DNA of 48,662 nucleotides, from NCBI GenBank assembly GCA_001689405.1, contig LUJO01000032.1, positions 1 to 48,662 of the forward strand, in the 5' to 3' direction. Position 1 is the first letter of the stretch. Every line of letters begins with the position of its first letter. This DNA comes from Candidatus Homeothermus arabinoxylanisolvens. GTDB lineage: Bacteria; Bacteroidota; Bacteroidia; Bacteroidales; Muribaculaceae. Shown piece after piece: positions 34,787 through 42,610 of the stretch. Below the pieces are notes generated by a model that was given only the letters and a program-made list of their open reading frames with translations, was not told the origin of the DNA and did not search any database. The translations under genes were made by a program, and so were the position numbers.

Positions 34787-36520
34787 TTATTCAAGGTTGA
34801 GCGATTGACTTACTATGCGCCATTTGAGTATCTTGATGTTGGCCTTCATGTAAGTGGGGTCGCCTTTCGGACGGTCGGGATCGATCGGCTCGTCGGGATT
34901 GTCGGGATCGTCGGGGTCGGTCGACACCGGTGTGCCGAGGCCCGATATGGTGCTGATGTTCACCTTGTAGTAGTGGTTGCGCACCACTCCGTACAGATAC
35001 TCCTCACCTGTACCTGACAGGCCTTTGAAGCCTTGGTGGCGTATGCTTGTGAAGTAGTAGGCCTTGCCCTTGTTCCAGAAGCGCGGCGCGAAGTCGTTGA
35101 AGTTGCTCTTCAGGCTCGACTCTATGGCCGTGGCCACTGTGGCGTCGGCTGCCGGTTGCTTCAGAGTCACTTTTACAGCGTAGGCCATGCTGTGTGCGCC
35201 GGTCTGTGTGTCGACGGTTCCCGACTGTACGAGCTTGAGGTCGTCGGCCGTTATCGGCGTGCTGTTTTCCAAGTCTTTGATGGCCTCGTTCACTTTGTTG
35301 GCCGCGAGTGTCAGGAAGTCAGCCTTTGTATAGTATACGTCACCGCATTTTATAAGGTCGAGGGGCTTCTCGGGGTCGCCGTTCTCGCAGAGCCGGGCCA
35401 TGATCATGACTTTGGTGCTCTGTGAGCCTGCGTCGTCGCGGAGCGCGTAGTCATAGGTGTTGGGGTTCACGTACTGCACTACGGGGCGGTTGGCCTGAAT
35501 CTTGTACTTGTCGGCTGTAAGCTGTGCCCATGTCAGATAATTCTGCTGCTTTTTCGTGGCGTCCTCTGTGATGGTGTTGGCCCAGTAAGAGCGGTGGTTT
35601 TCGGGGTCGTTCCATTCGAAGTTTTTCCAGCCGCCTTCGCCGTTGCCGTAACCTACGCCGGCAAGATTGTCGATGTTCTTTACAAGATATGCGTTCTTGC
35701 AGTCCACGCTTACGGCCATTGCGAGAAGCACCGGTTTGATTGTTATCGGGGCTTTGGGCTGGCCGTCGGTGCCTGTCAGTATGAGCTTGGTCTTGTCGGT
35801 ATCGTCGTTGGCGTTAAGCTCGAAGTTGTCCATGTCGATTGACTGGGTCAGCTCCACTTTGGCTACCGTGCGCTCCACATATATGTCTACGGTCTTGGCC
35901 GTGGCGGGTGCTTCGCCGTTGACTTTCTCCGACGCCTTGTATATGTTGTCGGCGCTTATGGGGGTGGCGTTGACGAGCTGTGTGCGTGCTGCGTCGGCGT
36001 AGTAGGCCGTGGTCGACATAACGAAGCGCTGTGCGTTGCCCGTGGCGTTTGCCAGCGAGGCGTAGTCCTTGTAGAATTTGTTCAGGTCCGACATGCTCTT
36101 GACGTCGCTGTACAGCTGGGCTATGCCTTCGGCCGACGGGTTGAGCGCCACTACCACCTTGTTGTAGGAGAGGCCCTCCTTAAGGTTGATTTCTACCGAT
36201 CCTACTTTGGTCACGGCCGGATTTTCGGGGTTGGAGCTGTTATCCTTCCACTCTATGGCCGGTGTGGAGTAGTCTATGAGCTTGTCCGTGCTGTCGAAGA
36301 ACATGAACAGTGCGTTGTTGACTTTGCTTTCGGTGTTGTCGCCGTCGGTGAAGTCCGATGCCGCGCGTCCGTTCTCTGTGCCCGATGCGAGTATGTTGAC
36401 AGTCACGTAGTTGTCTGTGCCGTTGACGTCGGGCGTCTCCGGGTTGGGCTCGTCATTTGACGAGCAGCTTGCCATGAGGAGTATGGCTAAGGCTCCGACG
36501 AAAATCTTTGACTTTTTCAT
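34787..36520 (-). CDS. Mfa1-family major fimbrial subunit
   Basis: A 577-residue lipoprotein precursor (LMASC, Cys19) of the Mfa1/fimbrillin family, the polymer-forming subunit of Bacteroidales short fimbriae. The N-terminal domain includes NYVTVNILASG, VNNALFMFFDSTDKLI and YNKVVVALNPS. The central VDIYVERTVAKVEL matches the conserved region at the domain junction. The C-terminal segment YMKANIKILKWRIVSQ is the strand expected to be donated to the next subunit. Just before it is an Asp/Pro-rich linker (TDPDDPDNPDEPIDPDRP), unusual in length and likely extended. It follows DUF3868 after 68 bases. Export and proteolytic removal of the N-terminal strand are expected from the family; the processing site here is not certain. 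Confidence 0.92.
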   Translation of the reverse strand: MKKSKIFVGALAILLMASCSSNDEPNPETPDVNGTDNYVTVNILASGTENGRAASDFTDGDNTESKVNNALFMFFDSTDKLIDYSTPAIEWKDNSSNPENPAVTKVGSVEINLKEGLSYNKVVVALNPSAEGIAQLYSDVKSMSDLNKFYKDYASLANATGNAQRFVMSTTAYYADAARTQLVNATPISADNIYKASEKVNGEAPATAKTVDIYVERTVAKVELTQSIDMDNFELNANDDTDKTKLILTGTDGQPKAPITIKPVLLAMAVSVDCKNAYLVKNIDNLAGVGYGNGEGGWKNFEWNDPENHRSYWANTITEDATKKQQNYLTWAQLTADKYKIQANRPVVQYVNPNTYDYALRDDAGSQSTKVMIMARLCENGDPEKPLDLIKCGDVYYTKADFLTLAANKVNEAIKDLENSTPITADDLKLVQSGTVDTQTGAHSMAYAVKVTLKQPAADATVATAIESSLKSNFNDFAPRFWNKGKAYYFTSIRHQGFKGLSGTGEEYLYGVVRNHYYKVNISTISGLGTPVSTDPDDPDNPDEPIDPDRPKGDPTYMKANIKILKWRIVSQSLNLE

Positions 36521-36588
36521 TGTAAGATGCGATTTTGTGATAGTGTTTTTAATACTTATGTTCTTTGATGCTTAAGGATATGTCTGGT

Positions 36589-38010
36589 CTATTGTATGAG
36601 CTTCATGTCGCGGAGGCTCTCCATGGCGTCGCCGGCCTCTTTTATGCCTCGCTCGCGGGCTTTGGTCAGCAGCTCGGCCGCCGTGGTGTAGTCGGCGTTC
36701 TTGGCGGCGAGTATGCCGCGTGCGTAGTCGGCTTCAGGCGATGTGCCGCCCTTCTTCAGGTAGCGTGTGGCTTTCTCTATGTTGTCGCTGCGCAGGGCGT
36801 TGACGCCGGCGTTGAGGTTGGCTGTCGCGTCGTCGGGGAAGAGTACTACGGCTATGTCAAACACTTCGTCGTACTCCGGTGTGCCCGGTTCAAGCGTCTG
36901 GGCCACGAGGAAGAGCTCGCTGAGGCTTAGCTTCTGCGGAGCGGTGTGCATGACTTCGATTATCTCTGACACCTCCGTATATGTACGTACCGTGTAGCGC
37001 ACCGAGTAGTCGGAGTGGCGCAGCGACGGGTACACCTGCGTCAGCAGGAAGCGGTACTGCTCGGGGTAGGTCGATTTCAGCTTCCACTCGCGTGCGTCGG
37101 GAGCCAGCGACTCGTTGGTTATCACGCTGAGTATGGCCTCCTTGTCGTCGATCGAGCTCTCGCGTACATATTTTATAAGGCCGGCCCAGTCCTCGGCCTC
37201 CCACGATGTCTTCATCAGGTCGGCGGGAAATGCATACAGGTTCTGTACGTAGCGGGCCAGTGTCTCCGTACGTCCTTTGGCAAGCTGCTCGTTGAGCGTG
37301 TAGGGGCCTTCGGGCGATGCGTAGCCCTTGACGTTGAGCGCCACGATGCGGGTGTCGGGGTCGTTCTTCACGACATCGATGGTGGCCCGTATTTTGGCAA
37401 GCTCCTCGGGATTGCGGCGGTAGTCGGGAAATATCTGGGTCTTGTTGACCGGAAAGTCTATGTAGGCCGAGCCGTGTACCTCGCGGGTCTTGACCGCTTC
37501 GGCCACGGGAGTTACGTAGACCGCTTCAGGAGCAAACACCTTCGGCGTGTAGTCGAGGGTGGCGAGCATGTCGGCGCCCGTCATGAGCTTTGTGCCGGCA
37601 CATCCGCAGAGGTCCTCGCCTATCGACAGCTCGGCGGTCGTCATCCATTCTTCGTAAGGTATCGTGGCGTGGTAGGGTATGACCGTGGTCTTGCCGCTGC
37701 GGTAGAGGGGTGTGGTCTTGTCCACGTCGTGACGGCGGTCGCGTATGTAGCGGTTGCGTCCGGCTATTATGACCGATGGCAGCGCTTGGGTCATGTCGTC
37801 GTACTTGAGCACGGGGGTCAGCGTCACTTCACGTTCGCTTTTGAGCCGTAGTCCGGTGACATCTATATCCATATCTATTATCAGCAGGCTTTCGGAGCGC
37901 TCTATGCTGAGGTCCTTGACTTTGGCCTGTCCGTCAAGTATATCTATGTCGGCGGCTTGGCTGACGAGGGCGGTTAAGGCGGCCATGCCGAGTATAAGTA
38001 ACTTTTTCAT
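36589..38010 (-). CDS. DUF3868 / OmpA-like fimbrial-locus protein
   Basis: A 473-residue protein with a signal peptide of about 19 residues (MKKLLILGMAALTALVSQA). The DUF3868 region (about 20-150: LSIERSESLLIIDMDIDVTGL, VIIAGRNRYIRDRR) is followed by an OmpA-like segment with IDFPVNKTQIFPDYRRNPEEL, VKGYASPEGPY and LAKGRTETLARY. A TPR-like end (DATANLNAGVNALRSDNIEKATRYLKK) completes it. Genes of this type regularly sit between DUF3575 and the major subunit in Bacteroidales fimbrial operons. A peptidoglycan or periplasmic support role is likely from the OmpA segment. It is 21 bases from DUF3575. Confidence 0.85.
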   Translation of the reverse strand: MKKLLILGMAALTALVSQAADIDILDGQAKVKDLSIERSESLLIIDMDIDVTGLRLKSEREVTLTPVLKYDDMTQALPSVIIAGRNRYIRDRRHDVDKTTPLYRSGKTTVIPYHATIPYEEWMTTAELSIGEDLCGCAGTKLMTGADMLATLDYTPKVFAPEAVYVTPVAEAVKTREVHGSAYIDFPVNKTQIFPDYRRNPEELAKIRATIDVVKNDPDTRIVALNVKGYASPEGPYTLNEQLAKGRTETLARYVQNLYAFPADLMKTSWEAEDWAGLIKYVRESSIDDKEAILSVITNESLAPDAREWKLKSTYPEQYRFLLTQVYPSLRHSDYSVRYTVRTYTEVSEIIEVMHTAPQKLSLSELFLVAQTLEPGTPEYDEVFDIAVVLFPDDATANLNAGVNALRSDNIEKATRYLKKGGTSPEADYARGILAAKNADYTTAAELLTKARERGIKEAGDAMESLRDMKLIQ

Positions 38011-38031
38011 CGTCGGTAGTGATTGTAGCGG

Positions 38032-38619
38032 TTAAAACACATATATAAGATTGACGGCGGCTTTGGTGGGGCCGAAGTAGTTGTGGTGACGGTCGGTCTG
38101 GGTCTTCTTGCCGCATCCGGCACACTCATATACGTCAAACTTCGTATAGACATATCCTATGCCGATCTCTGCCTCGATGTTCCAGTGCTTGCCCAGCATC
38201 CATGAATAGCCGTAAGCCAAGCCCGCGCCTGCGGCCCAGCCCTGATAGCGGTGGTCGGTCAGGCCCGAGAAGTCGGTGCCGAGAAACTTGATGGAGTTGT
38301 GGATGTGGCCCACGTTGTACTGTCCGCCGAGGGCATGGACTCCGAAGAAGTGGCCCCCCATGGTGGAGCACAGCCAGTAGCGCAGTTCGGGCTGTACGAG
38401 CCAGTGCTTCCAGCGGCGTGCGTCGTTGAATGTCCATCCGTTGAAGTTGCCCGACAGGTCTATCGACCAGCGGGGCGCAACGGCTATCTCGCCGCCTATG
38501 TTGACGGTGAGTGTGGCGTCGTAAAGAAGATTGGTCTTCAACGCCACGTCTTGCGCATCGCTTCTGAACGGCAGAACCAGCAGCAGAAGTATGACGGCAA
38601 TGGTAAGTTTCGTTTTCAT
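38032..38619 (-). CDS. DUF3575 outer-membrane protein, first gene of fimbrial operon
   Basis: A 195-residue protein with a signal peptide of about 22 residues. The body is a small beta-barrel of the DUF3575 family: VALKTNLLYDATLTVNIGGEIAV, WSIDLSGNFNGW, GHFFGVHALGGQYN, YGYSWMLGKHWNIEAEIGIGY and a C-terminal AAVNLIYVF ending in Phe. A CAGCGKK motif near residue 167 gives a possible disulfide or metal site in a loop. It heads the seven-gene minus-strand operon, whose promoter should lie in the long intergenic region upstream. Confidence 0.86.
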   Translation of the reverse strand: MKTKLTIAVILLLLVLPFRSDAQDVALKTNLLYDATLTVNIGGEIAVAPRWSIDLSGNFNGWTFNDARRWKHWLVQPELRYWLCSTMGGHFFGVHALGGQYNVGHIHNSIKFLGTDFSGLTDHRYQGWAAGAGLAYGYSWMLGKHWNIEAEIGIGYVYTKFDVYECAGCGKKTQTDRHHNYFGPTKAAVNLIYVF

Positions 38620-38929
38620 CGTTAGTAGATTACTACGTTATAATACTATAATACTTATGTCCTGATATGTTTATATGGCTTCACGCCTTTGGCGCGGGCC
38701 CTGTGCATAATAGGTGTTTTAAGACTTGTGGGAATACCGTTATCCCTCGGTACGCCTCATTAAGTATTGTTTCCCTCTGAGAAATCCCTGTACAAAAATG
38801 CGGGGTTTCAAAGTCTAACGGTAAATACCACAAGTGTTTTGCGATGATTATTCGGTGCGAAATTATAAATATTATTTGACAGAATCAACAAAAATTAGCA
38901 AATAATATGTTAATTAACAAATGTTAATC

Positions 38930-38939
38930 GGGGGGGGGG
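38930..38939 (+). repeat. G10 homopolymer tract
   Basis: Ten consecutive G lie in otherwise AT-rich sequence, about 310 bases upstream of the first fimbrial gene and about 230 bases upstream of the DUF4836 promoter. Tracts of this length are prone to replication slippage and are used as phase-variation switches in other bacteria. Read or assembly error in the exact count is possible. Confidence 0.9.
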
Positions 38940-39103
38940 TAGATTATTAAAAATCAAGTGTTTATTGATTTTATTTGCATATAAATCGCCTGTATTTAAC
39001 GTCTGAACTGTTAAAATCGTTAATCGCTCTGTCCTGTTTTGCTATTATATTGGCCGTTTTGTAACATGAGTGTAAAAATGGCGTTTTCGTATAAATATCT
39101 CTG

Positions 39104-39144
39104 TCGGGATATCAAGTCGGCGGCGTACCCTCGCCGACACCCGA
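39104..39144. other. GC-rich hairpin upstream of DUF4836 promoter
   Basis: An inner 7-bp stem (GTCGGCG at 39116-39122 with CGCCGAC at 39132-39138) is extended by an outer 5-bp stem (TCGGG with CCCGA). It stands out in AT-rich surroundings just before the promoter. It could be a regulator-binding site, the end of a small RNA, or chance. Confidence 0.35.
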
Positions 39145-39166
39145 TGTTTGCGATTATACGGTTAGG

Positions 39167-39199
39167 TTGACGCACTTTACAAGAAAATTTTTACCTTTG
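39167..39199 (+). promoter_or_regulatory. Promoter of the DUF4836-ABC operon
   Basis: TACCTTTG (39192-39199) fits TAnnTTTG. TTGA (39167-39170) is near the -33 position with a 21-base spacer. The leader to the ATG at 39245 is about 40 bases. Confidence 0.6.
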
Positions 39200-39244
39200 T
39201 GTCATATAATTTGTTATACAAGAATAATAATTAATAATTAAGAT

Positions 39245-40732
39245 ATGAACATACGCAATTTGGCAGCCGTCATGTTATGCGGCTTGGCGATGGGAGTTAT
39301 GGTGTCATGCGGCGGAAATGACCGTCTGCTTGACTCTGTGCCGGCCGATGCGGCCGGGGTGGTTACTATAAATACCCGGGAGCTTATGAAGTCGCTCGAC
39401 GGAGTCGCTTACGGGGGCCGGCTAACCGCCGACGAGACTCTCGACCGTTTTCTGTCGCATGCTTCGGAGCCGACAAAGGTGCAGCTGAAAGCTCTTCTGG
39501 CCTCCGATGCCGTAGACCGGGGCGTGATTGCCGGATTCGCGGTGAAAGGCGCCGGTGCGTCAGTGGTCGAGATGATGAAGCGTGGCGAGTATGTGTATAC
39601 GTTTGCTGTCGCTGACGAGAAGAAGCTCCTGTCGCAGCTCGGCTGCTCCGCCGCCGAAAGCTTGGAGGGTTATGATGCCTACGCTCTCGACGGTGCCACT
39701 CTTTTTGTCAAGGGACGTCAGGGCTGGATTATGTCGGGAAATCCCGCCGACAACGTGCGCGTGCTTGACGAGCAGCTGCAGCGTGCGGCCAACACGTCGG
39801 TCCTTTCCCTGAAGGGGGTGGGGCGCTATCTTGATGAGAACGACGATATAATGAGGGTGGCCGTGTCGACCGACCTCGCCGGCGACAAAGGCTGGACATG
39901 CGCCTCGCTTGAAGTGGCCGAGCACGGGCGCGCGCTCGAAATCGAAGGTAAGTACATCGACATAAACGGCAAGGAGCCCGCCATGGATAAGTATCTGAAG
40001 TCGATTGACCTTGATCTGCTTGACTACACTATGCCCTCCGACGTGTTCGTGATGGCCGTGGGATTGCGCCCCGACACCGACTGGGACGGACTTATGCAGT
40101 ACGTGCAGTCCCTGCAGCCGCTCGACTACAGGCAGAGGGCGCTGATAGGCATGATTGTTCCTTACCTGAAGCGCATTGACGGCACTTTGATGGTGGCGGC
40201 AGGCCCTACTCTGGAGGAGCGCTTGACTAAAGCCGATTTCAGCAATGACATAAACTTTATTGTTGCCGTACAGATGAAGAAGAGCGAGGTGGCCAAGACG
40301 ATGAGCGACTTCGGCGATCTGCTGTCGATGCTCGGCGCTCCTATGGTGAAGCGTGGCGACGAGTATGTCATACAGGTGCCCGGCATGGCTCCGGTCATCC
40401 TAAGGACCGTTGACGGCAACTGCATAGTGCTCACCAACCGTCCGCTGCAGCAGCTCGGCAATGACGCCGCGCGCAAGGCTATGAAAGGCAACGGACTCGC
40501 TCTGTGGGCCAATATACCCGACTCGGTCGGCGAGGCCGTCTATGGCGGCCGCGGATTTAATCTTACCGCCGGGCTCGACGATGACTTCGAGGTGAAGTTC
40601 ATGTTTAACGGTCAGGCCGCGCCCATAATGGAGCAGTTTGCCATGATTATGTCGCCTGACAATGCCGGTGGCGACGGTGTGTCGTCCTCTGCCGACGACC
40701 TCGGCTTTACTCCTGTCGATACCATACAATGA
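39245..40732 (+). CDS. DUF4836-family lipoprotein
   Basis: A 495-residue lipoprotein (MVSC, Cys22) of the DUF4836 type, abundant in Bacteroidales and of unknown function. The start of the mature part, SVPADAAGVVTINTRELMKSL, is characteristic. Later KGVGRYLDENDDIMRVAVST, DVFVMAVGLRPDTDW and VAVQMKKSEVAKTM show repeated alpha/beta units. No membrane segment follows the lipid anchor. Its stop overlaps the start of the ABC ATPase gene as ATGA (40729-40732), so the lipoprotein is likely made together with the transporter and may be its surface or periplasmic partner. Confidence 0.85.
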   Translation: MNIRNLAAVMLCGLAMGVMVSCGGNDRLLDSVPADAAGVVTINTRELMKSLDGVAYGGRLTADETLDRFLSHASEPTKVQLKALLASDAVDRGVIAGFAVKGAGASVVEMMKRGEYVYTFAVADEKKLLSQLGCSAAESLEGYDAYALDGATLFVKGRQGWIMSGNPADNVRVLDEQLQRAANTSVLSLKGVGRYLDENDDIMRVAVSTDLAGDKGWTCASLEVAEHGRALEIEGKYIDINGKEPAMDKYLKSIDLDLLDYTMPSDVFVMAVGLRPDTDWDGLMQYVQSLQPLDYRQRALIGMIVPYLKRIDGTLMVAAGPTLEERLTKADFSNDINFIVAVQMKKSEVAKTMSDFGDLLSMLGAPMVKRGDEYVIQVPGMAPVILRTVDGNCIVLTNRPLQQLGNDAARKAMKGNGLALWANIPDSVGEAVYGGRGFNLTAGLDDDFEVKFMFNGQAAPIMEQFAMIMSPDNAGGDGVSSSADDLGFTPVDTIQ

Positions 40733-41382
40733 AGCATATCGGGGAGATAGCGTTGCACGGCGTGCTTCCGGAGGTGTTTGCCGGCATGCCGCGCCGTGAG
40801 TCGCAGGTGTGGCTTGCCGATGTCGTGTTTCGCCGGGGCGAGACTTGTCTGGTCGAGGCCGAGTCGGGTGTTGGCAAGTCGTCGCTCTGCAGCTTCATCT
40901 ACGGTGCGCGTCAGGACTACACAGGCACCATAACGGTCGATGGCGAGAACCTGCGCGGCTTCTCGGTGCGTCGGCTGTGCGACATGCGCGTGCGTCATGT
41001 GTCGCTCCTGCCGCAGGACATGCGGCTCTTTCCCGAGCTTACCGTCATGGAGAATATCGACATAAAGAACCGTCTCACGTCGTGGAAGACCCGCGGTGAG
41101 GTGTTGTCGATGCTTGAGCGGCTGGAGATTGCCGGCAAGGTCGACGAGCCGGCCCGTCGCCTCTCCATCGGCCAGCAGCAGAGGGTGGCGGTAGTGAGGG
41201 CTTTGTGCCAGCCGTTTGACTTCCTGCTCCTTGACGAGCCGGTAAGCCATCTTGACGCGCGCAACAACTCTGTCGTGGCCGAAGTCATTGCGGCCGAGGC
41301 GGCGGCTCAGGGTGCCGGTGTGATAGCTACGTCGGTTGGCTACGACATAAATCTTGACTTTGACCGTAAGCTGAAACTTTAA
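40729..41382 (+). CDS. ABC transporter ATP-binding protein, LolD/FtsE/MacB-like
   Basis: A 217-residue nucleotide-binding subunit. Walker A is ESGVGKSS with Lys50, the Q-loop is LLPQDMRLF (Gln96), the signature is LSIGQ (145-149), Walker B is FLLLDE with catalytic Glu170, and the D-loop is SHLD. At the H-loop position the sequence reads ATSVGYD, with Ser202 where the switch His is expected. The residue that normally contacts the gamma phosphate therefore seems replaced, and turnover may be weak or regulatory. Short length and context suggest an FtsEX/MacB/LolCDE-type (type VII) system, in which the permease works mechanically rather than by membrane translocation. It is coupled to the DUF4836 gene and is 25 bases from the permease gene. 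Confidence 0.87.
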   Translation: MKHIGEIALHGVLPEVFAGMPRRESQVWLADVVFRRGETCLVEAESGVGKSSLCSFIYGARQDYTGTITVDGENLRGFSVRRLCDMRVRHVSLLPQDMRLFPELTVMENIDIKNRLTSWKTRGEVLSMLERLEIAGKVDEPARRLSIGQQQRVAVVRALCQPFDFLLLDEPVSHLDARNNSVVAEVIAAEAAAQGAGVIATSVGYDINLDFDRKLKL

Positions 41383-41407
41383 CCGTTGTTATTGAACTTC
41401 CTCTTGT

Positions 41408-42610
41408 ATGAAAATGATGCGAAACGTTGTATGGAGACTCCTCCGCCGCAATATAAGCGTGGCACAGCTTGCCGGATACGCGTTGGCCAACTTTGCTGGA
41501 CTCGCCATAGTGCTTACCGCCCTCCAGTTCTATCGCGACGTGAATACGGTGCTGGGGCGCGACGACAGTTTTATGTCGCGCGACTATCTTGTCGTGTCGC
41601 GCAAGGTCACCGGGCTTGGCGGCCTCGTGGGCAGCGGTGCGGCGCAGGGCTTCTCTGACGGCGAGGTGGCCGACATGGGGAGCCGTCCGTGGGTGCGCCG
41701 TGTGGGCGGGTTCACTCCCGCCACGTTCAATGTGTCGGCGTCGATCGACATGGGCGGCGGAGGCATGTCGACCGCGCTGTTTTTCGAGTCCATACCCGAT
41801 GAGTTTCTTGACGTGCCGCCGCATGACTGGACTTTTGATCCGGAGCGCCCCGAGATACCTATAATATTGAATAAGGATTACCTGTCGTTGTACAATTTCG
41901 GATTCGCCTCGTCGCGCGGATTGCCGCAGATCAGCGAGGCCATGATGGGCATGGTGCCGCTGCGTGTGTCGATAAGCGGCAACGGGCGCCAACAGTGGTT
42001 GCCTGCGCGTATAGTCGGGTTTTCGTCGCGGCTTAATACGATTGCCGTGCCCGAGGAGTTCATGCGGTGGGCCAATGAACGCTACGGCGATACGTCGCAC
42101 CCCGCTCCCTCAAGGCTGATTGTCGAGGTCAGCAAGCCCGGCGACCCGGCCATAAAGGAGTATCTCGACGCTCACGGCTATGAAAGTGCCGATGACGGCG
42201 CCGACCGGGGCAAGGCCGCCTATTTCCTCGCCATTGTCACGGCGGTGGTGGTGGGCGTAGGGGCGGTCATAAGTCTGCTTGCGTTTTTCGTTCTTATGCT
42301 CAGCATATATCTGCTGTTGCAGAAAAACCGCGAGAAGCTTCACGACCTCATGCAGCTCGGTTACTCTCCGGCCGCGGTGTCGCGCTACTATTCCGTCATG
42401 GTCATCGCGGTCAATGCGGTGGTGCTCGTGGCGTCGCTGGCCATGATGCTGTGTGCGAGGGCCATGTGGCGCGGACCGCTCGATGCCATTGGTGTCACGC
42501 CCGCGTCGCCGTGGGTGTCGGTCATCGTGGGCGTGCTGGCCGTGTCGGCGGTGACCGCGGTCAATATCGTGGCCATACGTCGTAAGATGTCGGCCTGTTT
42601 CCGCTCATAG
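41408..42610 (+). CDS. ABC permease, MacB/FtsX-like
   Basis: A 400-residue permease with one N-terminal membrane helix (about 20-42), an extracytoplasmic domain of about 200 residues (FDPERPEIPIILNKDYLSLYNFGF resembles MacB periplasmic-core wording) and three C-terminal helices (about 246-280, 306-335 and 355-385). A coupling loop KNREKLHDLMQLGYSP lies between helices two and three. This is the four-helix FtsX/MacB layout. With the preceding ATPase it should form a dimeric type VII transporter, possibly acting on the DUF4836 lipoprotein or peptidoglycan enzymes. Its last six bases overlap the convergent hisB gene. Confidence 0.86.
   Translation: MKMMRNVVWRLLRRNISVAQLAGYALANFAGLAIVLTALQFYRDVNTVLGRDDSFMSRDYLVVSRKVTGLGGLVGSGAAQGFSDGEVADMGSRPWVRRVGGFTPATFNVSASIDMGGGGMSTALFFESIPDEFLDVPPHDWTFDPERPEIPIILNKDYLSLYNFGFASSRGLPQISEAMMGMVPLRVSISGNGRQQWLPARIVGFSSRLNTIAVPEEFMRWANERYGDTSHPAPSRLIVEVSKPGDPAIKEYLDAHGYESADDGADRGKAAYFLAIVTAVVVGVGAVISLLAFFVLMLSIYLLLQKNREKLHDLMQLGYSPAAVSRYYSVMVIAVNAVVLVASLAMMLCARAMWRGPLDAIGVTPASPWVSVIVGVLAVSAVTAVNIVAIRRKMSACFRS

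Larger units (their letters stand above)
38620..39166. other. Long intergenic region between fimbrial operon and DUF4836 gene
   Basis: About 550 bases without a supported gene. It should hold the fimbrial promoter, but I find no exact TAnnTTTG on the minus strand; TAGACTTTG (complement of 38811-38819) is one base too long. It contains a palindrome GTTAATTAAC (38909-38918), a run of ten G (38930-38939), AT-rich tracts and a GC hairpin at 39104-39144. I saw no clear long inverted repeat pair of an invertible promoter. Confidence 0.7.

Noticed and set aside
38620..39166. Invertible fimbrial promoter
   Set aside because: I looked for a pair of matching inverted repeats of 12 or more bases around a promoter in this region and found none; short palindromes alone do not support it, and no invertase gene is nearby.
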